From: an uncultured Schaedlerella sp.
GTDB taxonomy: Bacteria > Bacillota > Clostridia > Lachnospirales > Lachnospiraceae
DNA: 11,792 bases
Direction: 5' to 3'
NCBI GenBank assembly: GCA_934435195.1
Contig: CAKSAJ010000043.1
Span: forward strand, 1-11,792
Positions 7,077 through 11,792 of the stretch are shown here, one piece after another. The notes under the pieces were generated by a model that ran no database searches, was not told the origin of the DNA, and saw nothing but the letters and a program-made list of their open reading frames with translations. The position numbers and the translations under genes are program-made. Position 1 is the stretch's first letter; the number at the start of each line of letters is the position of its first letter.

Positions 7077-8342
7077 ATGAAAGCATATGATTTAATCATA
7101 ATCGGCGGAGGTCCGGCAGGTCTTGCGGCAGCAGTTGCAGCAAAAGACAATGGAATAGATAGCATATTGATTTTAGAAAGAGATAAGAGTCTCGGTGGTA
7201 TTTTACAGCAGTGTATTCATAATGGGTTTGGCTTGCATACATTTAAGGAAGAATTGACAGGTCCGGAATATGCAGCTCGTTTTATCGAACAAGTAGAAGA
7301 GCGCGGTATTGAATATAAATTAAATACAATGGTCATGGACATTTCGCAGGAAAAAGTAGTAACAGCTACAAATCGAGAGGACGGAATTTTACTTTTGCAG
7401 GCAAAGGCGATTATCCTGGCAATGGGATGTCGTGAGCGTTCCAGAGGAGCACTGAATATTCCCGGATATCGTCCGGCCGGAATTTATTCTGCCGGAACAG
7501 CGCAGCATCTTGTGAACATGGAAGGGCTTATGCCGGGAAAAGAAGTGGTCATTTTAGGGTCGGGTGACATTGGGCTGATTATGGCAAGACGAATGACGCT
7601 GGAAGGCGCGAAGGTCAAGGTAGTTGCAGAGCTGATGCCTTATTCCGGCGGATTGAAGAGAAATATTGTACAGTGTCTTGATGATTTCAATATTCCATTG
7701 AAGTTAAGTCATACAGTTATTGATATTGAAGGTAAAAACCGCGTGGAAGCTGTCACAATTGCGAAAGTAGGAGCAGACCGCAAACCAATTCCGGGAACCG
7801 AAGAAAGATATACTTGTGATACATTACTTCTTTCTTGCGGGCTTTTACCGGAAAATGAACTTTCAAAAAGTGCGGGGGTTGAGCTTTCACAGATTACTTC
7901 AGGTCCTATTGTAAATGATTCACTGGAAACCAGTGTGGATGGTATATTTGCTTGTGGAAATGTATTGCATGTGCATGATTTGGTAGATTTCGTATCGCAG
8001 GAGGCTTCGGCAGCAGGAAAAAATGCGGCCGCTTATATAAAAGCTGGAGAAAAAGATGCACAAGCGATGATGCTTCCAATCAATCCGGAAGGTGGAGTAC
8101 GCTATACAGTTCCATCTTTTGTAAGACCTTCTGAAATGGAAGAAAATTTGACAGTTCGATTTCGTGTGGGAGATGTGTTTAAAAATAAAGTGATTGCGGT
8201 ATATTTCGATGAACAACTCATAATGAAGAAAAAACGCCAGGTAATGGCACCCGGAGAAATGGAACAGGTGATATTAAGGAAAAAGAAACTGGAAGAATAC
8301 CCGGAAACAAAGCAGATTATCATTCGGATTGAGGAGGCGTAA
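7077..8342 (+). CDS. FAD/NAD-dependent oxidoreductase, second subunit of the glp oxidoreductase
   Basis: This 421-residue protein has the two-dinucleotide pyridine nucleotide-disulfide oxidoreductase fold. FAD binds at IIIGGGPAGLAAA (G10, G12, G15), NAD(P) at VVILGSGDIGLIMARR (G161, G163, G166), and the second FAD motif is DGIFACGNVLHVHDLVD (residues 289-304). The family block AMGCRERSRGALNIPGYRPAG (from about residue 115) is shared with oxidoreductases that pair with DAO-type dehydrogenases, such as HcnB-like subunits. There is no redox CxxC pair, so it is not a thioredoxin or lipoamide reductase. It probably relays electrons between the GlpA-like subunit and NAD(H) or another carrier; that is inferred from position. 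ATG 7077 is chosen because GGAGG (7063-7067) is nine bases upstream, while the in-frame ATGs at 7047 and 7068 lack suitable spacing. It is coupled to the preceding gene by a one-base gap. Confidence 0.85.
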   Translation: MKAYDLIIIGGGPAGLAAAVAAKDNGIDSILILERDKSLGGILQQCIHNGFGLHTFKEELTGPEYAARFIEQVEERGIEYKLNTMVMDISQEKVVTATNREDGILLLQAKAIILAMGCRERSRGALNIPGYRPAGIYSAGTAQHLVNMEGLMPGKEVVILGSGDIGLIMARRMTLEGAKVKVVAELMPYSGGLKRNIVQCLDDFNIPLKLSHTVIDIEGKNRVEAVTIAKVGADRKPIPGTEERYTCDTLLLSCGLLPENELSKSAGVELSQITSGPIVNDSLETSVDGIFACGNVLHVHDLVDFVSQEASAAGKNAAAYIKAGEKDAQAMMLPINPEGGVRYTVPSFVRPSEMEENLTVRFRVGDVFKNKVIAVYFDEQLIMKKKRQVMAPGEMEQVILRKKKLEEYPETKQIIIRIEEA

Positions 8343-8345
8343 GAG

Positions 8346-8705
8346 ATGAAAAAAAGAGAATTAATTTGTATCGGATGCCCGATGGGATGTCCGATTGTTG
8401 TAGAAATGGAAGATGGGAAAGTTCTGTCTGTCACGGGAAATACATGTCCGAGAGGAGAATCCTATGCAAGGAAAGAGGTAACAAATCCAACTCGTATTGT
8501 AACTACTACGGTCCGGGTTGACGGAGGAAAAGTACCGATGATCAATGTGAAAACAGAACAAGATATACCGAAGGATAAAATTTTTGAGTGTATTGCTGCA
8601 CTTCGTGGAGTGACAATGAAAGCTCCGATTCATATAGGAGATATTATTTTGGAAAATGTAGCAGGTACAGGAGTCAATATCGTTGCTGCCGGAAATGTGG
8701 AGTAA
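8346..8705 (+). CDS. DUF1667 four-cysteine protein, probable iron-sulfur subunit
   Basis: This 119-residue protein starts three bases after the preceding oxidoreductase, with GAGGAGG (8331-8337) as its ribosome binding site. The N-terminus has C8-x2-C11-x3-C15 and C34 (CIGCPMGCP, then NTCPRG), the same spacing style as the [4Fe-4S] domain at the start of molybdopterin oxidoreductases. The rest contains NPTRIVTTTVRV and a C-terminal GDIILENVAGTGVNIVAA stretch typical of DUF1667. In Clostridia this family is regularly found behind the two glp oxidoreductase genes. A role as an electron-transfer subunit of the complex is inferred from the cysteines and the linkage; I know no direct biochemical proof. 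It has no membrane segment, so how electrons would reach a membrane acceptor, if they do, is unclear. Confidence 0.85.
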   Translation: MKKRELICIGCPMGCPIVVEMEDGKVLSVTGNTCPRGESYARKEVTNPTRIVTTTVRVDGGKVPMINVKTEQDIPKDKIFECIAALRGVTMKAPIHIGDIILENVAGTGVNIVAAGNVE

Positions 8706-8720
8706 AATGAAAGGCAAACC

Positions 8721-8749
8721 TAGACGAATACAAAGAGGGAACGTATAAT
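8721..8749 (+). promoter_or_regulatory. Possible internal promoter before glpP
   Basis: A perfect TATAAT (8744-8749) lies 17 bases after a poor -35 match, TAGACG (8721-8726), in the 100-base gap between the DUF1667 gene and glpP. It would let some antiterminator be made when the leader terminator blocks the main transcript. The weak -35 keeps confidence low. Confidence 0.35.
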
Positions 8750-8805
8750 AAAAAATAATTCTATTGAACAGATATGATTCAAAGTCAAATACGAGGAGTA
8801 AACAT

Positions 8806-9372
8806 ATGGATTATAAATTTTTGAATGCGTTAGAAGCATCGCCGGTGATTACTGCAGTGAAGGATGACGAAGGTGTAGATGCCTGCCTTAAGAGTGAAAG
8901 TCAGGTTGTGTTTATTTTGTATGGAGATATATGTATAATTTCTGAAATTGTTTCCAAAGTGAAGAAAGCAGGAAAACTGGCTGTGGTACATTTGGATTTG
9001 ATCAATGGTTTGGCTTCTAAAAATATTGCGGCAGATTTTATCCGAAAATATACAGAGGCAGATGGTGTTATTTCTACAAAACCGACAATTATCCATAGAG
9101 CAAGGGAATTAGGACTGCTTACAGTGCTGAGAGTATTTCTGATAGATTCTATGGCGTGTGAGAATCTAAAAACCCAGGTAAATGCAGCAAAACCGGATGT
9201 TGTAGAAGTACTGCCTGGAATGATGCCGAAAGTGATAGAAAATATCTGTCCCACATTGCCAGTGCCGGTAATTGCCGGTGGTATGATTCGGGAAAAAGAA
9301 GATGTGATGGCACTTCTTAAGGCAGGAGTGATAAGTGTTTCCTCTACAGATCCAGATATCTGGTTTGAATAA
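8806..9372 (+). CDS. glpP: GlpP, glycerol-3-phosphate-responsive antiterminator
   Basis: This 188-residue protein is the normal size for GlpP and has the family's TIM-barrel-like pattern: SPVITAVKD at the start, VVFILYGDI, VVHLDLINGLA, ADGVISTK, TVLRVFLIDS, VVEVLPGMMP and VIAGGMI toward the end. GlpP binds glycerol-3-phosphate and the leader RNA of glp genes and prevents premature termination. Its target here is most likely the hairpin at 5531-5584 in the leader of its own operon, which would be positive autoregulation. The start at ATG 8806 is set by GAGGAG (8793-8798) seven bases upstream; a TTG at 8764 in the same frame has no ribosome binding site. No glpK or glpF lies in the window, so kinase and facilitator must be elsewhere if present. 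Confidence 0.92.
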   Translation: MDYKFLNALEASPVITAVKDDEGVDACLKSESQVVFILYGDICIISEIVSKVKKAGKLAVVHLDLINGLASKNIAADFIRKYTEADGVISTKPTIIHRARELGLLTVLRVFLIDSMACENLKTQVNAAKPDVVEVLPGMMPKVIENICPTLPVPVIAGGMIREKEDVMALLKAGVISVSSTDPDIWFE

Positions 9373-9397
9373 TAAAATGAAATAAAGATATAAAATA

Positions 9398-9437
9398 TGC
9401 CGAAGGAGTTGTGTTGAAAAATACAACTCCTTCGGCA
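9398..9437. terminator. Bidirectional terminator between glpP and the convergent membrane protein gene
   Basis: TGCCGAAGGAGTTGT (9398-9412) and its exact reverse complement (9423-9437) form a 15-bp stem with a ten-base loop. It lies between the stop of glpP and the end of the minus-strand gene. The minus-strand side runs into a T-rich stretch (A-rich on plus at 9374-9397), so termination of the minus-strand unit is best supported; the plus side has only a short T content. Confidence 0.8.
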
Positions 9438-9441
9438 GTTA

Positions 9442-10086
9442 TTAGTTGTTTTCAGGTAATATAAGAGGAGAAATAGATACTAGTACACGTCCAAATAAAC
9501 GGGCAATGAATCCTACCAATAGTGCGGCTATGATAGTTCCTTCGCGAACGCCTTCCAGATGATGGGTAAAGATTAGGGATAAAATTATTGCAATAATAGT
9601 CATAGAGACATCAAATACAACTTTTGTACTTCCGAATTCTCGATCCCAAGTCTGAGCTACAGCTCGAACAAATGATTCTCCGGGAAGCATGGCAACATCT
9701 GCAAGTACTTCAGCATAAACACCGAATCCGAGAATAATACAGCCAATTAGTAAATAAAAGAGCTTCATACTGTAAGATTTCGGATTTACAAATGAAAGCA
9801 AGAGCATTGTCCAGTCAATAAAATATCCAAATAAAATAGAAATCGGAATCTGTAATACATGCTCTAGTTTGAAGTTTTTTCTAAGAATTAATAATTGTAA
9901 TACAATTAAAATAAGACTAAAGAAAATAGTAAAATTTCCAAGTGTAAAAGGAAAATTGAGACTCAATACATAAGGTATTGAGGAAATCGGGGATGTTCCA
10001 AGGTTGGCTTTTGTAACCAGACTTACGCCGAGTGAGCTGATAAATAGTCCAACCATAAATATGATATAGCGTTTTAGTTTATTCAT
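9442..10086 (-). CDS. YczE/YitT-like integral membrane protein
   Basis: This 214-residue hydrophobic protein has about five to six membrane helices, at roughly residues 6-26, 49-68, 77-100, 108-128, 155-174 and 184-203. The opening pattern, FISSLGVSLVTKANLGTSPISSIPYV, and the later GFGVYAEVLADVAMLPGESFVRA match the YczE/YitT family of uncharacterised bacterial membrane proteins. Transport or export is often supposed for them, but the substrate is unknown. ATG at 10086 is chosen because AGGAG (plus coordinates 10095-10099) is eight bases upstream; longer readings would run into the MarR gene. Only two bases separate it from the MarR stop, so it is cotranscribed with that regulator and is probably its main target. 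Confidence 0.8.
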   Translation of the reverse strand: MNKLKRYIIFMVGLFISSLGVSLVTKANLGTSPISSIPYVLSLNFPFTLGNFTIFFSLILIVLQLLILRKNFKLEHVLQIPISILFGYFIDWTMLLLSFVNPKSYSMKLFYLLIGCIILGFGVYAEVLADVAMLPGESFVRAVAQTWDREFGSTKVVFDVSMTIIAIILSLIFTHHLEGVREGTIIAALLVGFIARLFGRVLVSISPLILPENN

Positions 10087-10088
10087 GA

Positions 10089-10514
10089 TTAAATCTCCTG
10101 TTTGCTTAAATTTTCGTTGATTTTTAGAAATGTTTTCATAAAGGCGTCTCGTTCTATGTCGGAAATGCCATCCCAAACTTCTTTTTCAATTTTAGAAAAT
10201 CCCTGTTCTACTAATTTTTGAAGTTTTTTCCCGGATTCTGTCAAAAATATATAATATGTTCTGCGATTCCCGTTTAACATACGGCGCTCAATTATGCCTT
10301 TCTCTTCCATGCGATTCAAAATAGAAGTCAATGACCCAGCTTCAATATGGCAGGCGGCAGCAATCTCTTTTTGGCTGGCTCCATCATAAATCTTTAGGTA
10401 GTCTAAAACTTTTGGTTGTCCAAGAGTCAGACCGGAATCTTTTAAGTATTCCATAAGATGTTTTTGAATCATCATATGATTAGACATAGATAAATAGTGA
10501 AATGGTTTATCCAT
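10089..10514 (-). CDS. MarR-family transcriptional regulator
   Basis: This 141-residue protein is typical in length for MarR. A winged helix occupies about residues 30-95: LTLGQPKVLDYL, ASQKEIAAACHIEAGSLTSILNRMEEKGIIERR, with the recognition helix near 59-69, and the wing NGNRRTYYIFLTESG. N- and C-terminal helices would form the dimer. The start at 10514 is fixed by AAAGGAGC (plus coordinates 10521-10528) at good spacing; the open frame extends further upstream only through a TTG inside the operator. It leads a two-gene unit with the YczE-like protein. The perfect inverted repeat over its promoter implies autorepression that is relieved by a ligand, as is common in MarR systems. The ligand cannot be told from the sequence. 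Confidence 0.9.
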   Translation of the reverse strand: MDKPFHYLSMSNHMMIQKHLMEYLKDSGLTLGQPKVLDYLKIYDGASQKEIAAACHIEAGSLTSILNRMEEKGIIERRMLNGNRRTYYIFLTESGKKLQKLVEQGFSKIEKEVWDGISDIERDAFMKTFLKINENLSKQEI

Positions 10515-10532
10515 TAAAATGCTCCTTTCTGA

Positions 10533-10567
10533 ATAGTTATAATTCAAACAGTTTCAATTATAACTAT
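10533..10567. promoter_or_regulatory. Probable MarR operator: perfect 12-bp inverted repeat
   Basis: ATAGTTATAATT (10533-10544) and AATTATAACTAT (10556-10567) are exact inverted copies with 11 bases between them, so the centres are about two helical turns apart. One arm contains the -10 box of the marR promoter and the other lies just past the predicted start site. This is a typical autorepression layout. Confidence 0.75.
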
Positions 10568-10585
10568 CAAAAAAGAAGAAATCAA
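10557..10585 (-). promoter_or_regulatory. Predicted promoter of the marR-yczE-like operon
   Basis: On the minus strand, TTGATT (plus 10580-10585) and TATAAT (plus 10557-10562) are 17 bases apart. Initiation near 10550 gives a leader of about 36 bases that carries the proximal arm of the operator and the ribosome binding site. Confidence 0.65.
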
Positions 10586-10601
10586 GAACAAAATATTAAT
10601 T

Positions 10602-11273
10602 TTAGAAAAAAAGATTTCGGCGGGGAAAAAGCCATATTGCATGTACCAGGTATATTCCAGATGGAACAAAAGCAAGAAGAAACAAATATGTATACCCTGC
10701 TGAATTTAGTGTTGGTAATATTATTAAATGAAGCGCAAGATAAAGGCAGGATATAGCAGCAACAAGATTGCATAAAACAAATCTCCATCCTAATAAGCCG
10801 AATATGGAAGCAGAAAGAATAAAAATGAGTGTAATCGTATCAATCGAAATCGGTAAATGAATAGATGAATATTTTGCAGAAAACAATCCTAGAATTCCGT
10901 AAAATAAAAGTGCAACGTTAAAAATTTCCATTAAACGGAAAGGAATGCTGTAGAAACGGTTAGTAGGACAATTACTCCATAAATCTACATCCAGTTTTTC
11001 AGCCAGTTCAATTGCAGATTTTGTAAATGTTATATTAGTCATAACAATTACTTTGTCACAATCATAAAAATTTGCTCCTGCATAAGCCTCCTGAATTGCT
11101 TTGTTACCGACAGGGTACGTGTAATATTTACACTGTATGCCGTATTTTTTTCCGTGTTTATATGCGATAATGTCAATCCCTTGATCACAAGAGCTTTTTG
11201 TTACTTCAATTTTCTTAAAATGTTTCTTCTTTAAAATTGTGGCACATTGAGATTCAAATTTATAGCCATCCAT
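10602..11273 (-). CDS. Mrr-like restriction endonuclease domain fused to a multi-spanning membrane domain
   Basis: This 223-residue protein combines two parts. Residues 1-100 are an Mrr-type PD-(D/E)xK nuclease domain: F6-E7, then CDQGIDIIAYKHGKKYGIQCKYY with D34, Q47 and K49 as the catalytic D...QxK set, then EAYAGANFYDCDKVIVMTN and FTKSAIELAEKLDVDLW. All key residues are intact, so nuclease activity is plausible. Residues about 117-215 hold some four hydrophobic helices (near 117-133, 145-162, 164-187 and 193-215), ending in a positive LFPRRN tail. Mrr-type domains cut DNA, sometimes in response to modified bases; membrane-tethered forms have no agreed function, and defence is inferred. Start 11273 has AGGAG (plus 11284-11288) ten bases upstream. 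It lies upstream of marR on the same strand, but marR has its own promoter. Confidence 0.85.
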   Translation of the reverse strand: MDGYKFESQCATILKKKHFKKIEVTKSSCDQGIDIIAYKHGKKYGIQCKYYTYPVGNKAIQEAYAGANFYDCDKVIVMTNITFTKSAIELAEKLDVDLWSNCPTNRFYSIPFRLMEIFNVALLFYGILGLFSAKYSSIHLPISIDTITLIFILSASIFGLLGWRFVLCNLVAAISCLYLALHLIILPTLNSAGYTYLFLLAFVPSGIYLVHAIWLFPRRNLFF

Positions 11274-11306
11274 ATGTAAGCTTCTCCTATAAGTTATTTC
11301 AAGAAT

Positions 11307-11329
11307 GCCTCTGCAATCCTGCCAGAGGC
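11307..11329 (-). other. Leader hairpin proximal to the Mrr-like gene
   Basis: GCCTCTG (11307-11313) and CAGAGGC (11323-11329) form a 7-bp GC-rich stem with a nine-base loop in the presumed 5' leader of the nuclease gene. No T-run follows on either strand, so it is not a simple terminator. It abuts the next hairpin with no spacer. Confidence 0.5.
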
Positions 11330-11363
11330 TATATCAGATGGGAGTTATCTCACATCTGATATA
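11330..11363 (-). other. Leader hairpin or operator distal to the Mrr-like gene
   Basis: TATATCAGATG (11330-11340) and CATCTGATATA (11353-11363) are exact inverted copies around 12 bases, within which GAG/CTC can pair further. A TATAAT on the minus strand (plus 11363-11368) touches its edge, so the repeat could instead be an operator just downstream of a promoter. I cannot decide between the two from sequence. Confidence 0.5.
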
Positions 11364-11424
11364 TTATATGATGTTTAATCGTTCATTTATATAAATTAAA
11401 AATTTTGAATTATCATATAGAAAG

Positions 11425-11453
11425 AGGATAACATATTTTTAACGACAGAACAA
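11425..11453 (-). promoter_or_regulatory. Candidate promoter of the Mrr-like gene
   Basis: On the minus strand, TTGTTC (plus 11448-11453) and TATCCT (plus 11425-11430) are 17 bases apart, with TGT before the -10 as an extended element. The -35 overlaps the LexA-like box. An alternative -10, TATAAT (plus 11363-11368), lacks a good -35. The leader from the first option would be about 145 bases. Confidence 0.4.
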
Positions 11454-11460
11454 GTGTTCT
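11447..11460. promoter_or_regulatory. LexA (SOS)-like box
   Basis: AGAACAAGTGTTCT is symmetric in its six outer bases and contains GAAC-N4-GTTC, the core of the Gram-positive LexA/DinR site CGAACRNRYGTTYC; only the outermost bases differ. It covers the -35 of the candidate minus-strand promoter of the Mrr-like gene and lies about 137 bases before rRNA-type P1 on the plus strand. Confidence 0.5.
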
Positions 11461-11561
11461 AAAACACGCTTTGTGACGATTTAGAATAGAGAGGGGCGTA
11501 AAGGTGCATCTTTATATCAATTGTTATAAGAATTGGTAATGGAAATGTAGTTTTAAGGCCG

Positions 11562-11594
11562 TGTAAAAATTAATGTAAAAAAATGTAAAAATAT
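11562..11594 (+). promoter_or_regulatory. Upstream (UP) element of P1 with phased A-tracts
   Basis: TGTAAAAA occurs three times, starting at 11562, 11574 and 11584, so A-tracts recur about once per helical turn right up to the -35 box of P1. This is typical of UP elements that bind the RNA polymerase alpha subunit at rRNA promoters. A similar A-rich run (11675-11699) precedes P2. Confidence 0.55.
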
Positions 11595-11596
11595 GG

Positions 11597-11626
11597 TTGA
11601 CAACATAGAAAAGTATGTGTTATTAT
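11597..11626 (+). promoter_or_regulatory. rRNA-type promoter P1
   Basis: Consensus TTGACA (11597-11602) is followed after 18 bases by TATTAT (11621-11626). Initiation is expected near 11633, at the start of AGCTGTCGCAAAC. The perfect -35, A-tract upstream element and tandem arrangement with P2 indicate an rRNA operon promoter. Confidence 0.65.
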
Positions 11627-11631
11627 AACTG

Positions 11632-11749
11632 AGCTGTCGCAAACAAGACATCGAGAGAATGAACTTGAAGCGATAAAGCAAAAAATAAAATTAAAAAAGT
11701 TGTTGACAAACAGCGAAAGATGTGATAATCTAAATAAGCTGTCGCAAAC
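11632..11749 (+). repeat. Direct repeat AGCTGTCGCAAAC at the start of both P1 and P2 transcripts
   Basis: AGCTGTCGCAAAC is found at 11632-11644 and 11737-11749, 105 bases apart. Each copy begins six to eight bases past its -10 box, so both transcripts would start with nearly the same bases. The shared initial sequence is either a relic of promoter duplication or is conserved for start-site control. Confidence 0.8.
11703..11729 (+). promoter_or_regulatory. rRNA-type promoter P2
   Basis: Consensus TTGACA (11703-11708) precedes GATAAT (11724-11729) by a short 15-base spacer that is compensated by TG at 11721-11722 (extended -10). An A-rich run lies just upstream. Initiation is expected at 11736-11738, the start of the second AGCTGTCGCAAAC copy. 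Confidence 0.65.
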
Positions 11750-11792
11750 GACAACAAAGAACATTGATAACTAAACAATAGACAACAGATCC
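11750..11792 (+). other. Leader of a probable rRNA operon, cut by the window edge
   Basis: The stretch after P2 includes AAAGAACATTGATAACTAAA, which resembles the boxA-type antitermination region ahead of 16S rRNA in Firmicutes (compare CTTTGAAAACT). The mature 16S rRNA is not inside the window, so the identity rests on promoter type and this similarity only. Confidence 0.5.

Noticed and set aside
8764..8805. TTG start giving a longer GlpP
   Set aside because: There is no ribosome binding site before the TTG, and the extra residues (asparagine- and serine-rich) are not part of the family; ATG 8806 has GAGGAG at proper spacing.
10502..10756. Plus-strand open frame opposite the end of the nuclease gene
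   Set aside because: It overlaps the marR operator and the coding strand of the Mrr-like gene, and its translation is low-complexity asparagine- and lysine-rich.
11307..11363. Known riboswitch in the nuclease leader
   Set aside because: I could not match the two hairpins to any named riboswitch core, so I report only the structure.
11504..11539. GTG-initiated 11-codon open frame after GAGGGG
   Set aside because: It is too short to support, and no neighbouring gene would need a leader peptide there.
11562..11594. Three TGTAAAAA repeats as a possible repeat array or replication iterons
   Set aside because: The copies are short, helically phased and end at a consensus -35 box, which fits an rRNA UP element better.

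Overview
The window looks like chromosomal DNA of a low-GC, anaerobic Gram-positive bacterium of the class Clostridia, most likely a gut Lachnospiraceae. This is inferred from strong AGGAG-type ribosome binding sites, AT-rich spacers, an anaerobic glycerol-3-phosphate oxidoreductase operon with its antiterminator GlpP, and an rRNA-type tandem promoter region at the right end. No tRNA, rRNA body, insertion sequence or CRISPR array lies inside the window.

Left part (1-2550). The last 28 codons of an unidentified gene are followed by a single-gene unit encoding a secreted lipoprotein of the alkyl/aryl-sulfatase (SdsA1-like) metallo-beta-lactamase family. It has its own promoter and a strong terminator, and a second hairpin lies just beyond. 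Next comes a tight three-gene cassette (2566-5339): a 68-residue helix-turn-helix protein, a KilA-N domain protein, and a large acidic, helix-rich protein of unknown function. The cassette has its own promoter. Inside the KilA-N gene is a perfect 30-bp palindrome that lies exactly in frame. This cassette is the best candidate for an undescribed system.

Middle (5340-9440). An operon encodes a GlpA-like FAD dehydrogenase with a C-terminal BFD-type [2Fe-2S] site, a second FAD/NAD oxidoreductase, a small four-cysteine DUF1667 protein, and GlpP. Its leader holds an 18-bp-stem intrinsic terminator just before the first ribosome binding site. Since the operon also encodes the antiterminator, the simplest model is that GlpP with glycerol-3-phosphate lets RNA polymerase read through this terminator. 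A 15-bp-stem hairpin closes the operon and separates it from convergent genes.

Right part (9442-11792). On the minus strand lie an Mrr-like nuclease domain fused to about four membrane helices, then a MarR-family regulator, then a YczE/YitT-like membrane protein. The regulator and the membrane protein form a two-gene unit whose promoter is covered by a perfect 12-bp inverted repeat, the likely MarR operator. The nuclease gene has a long leader with two abutting hairpins, and a LexA-like box sits over a candidate promoter. On the plus strand the window ends in a tandem-promoter region (P1, P2, A-tract upstream elements, shared initial transcribed sequence) that probably drives an rRNA operon starting just past the window.
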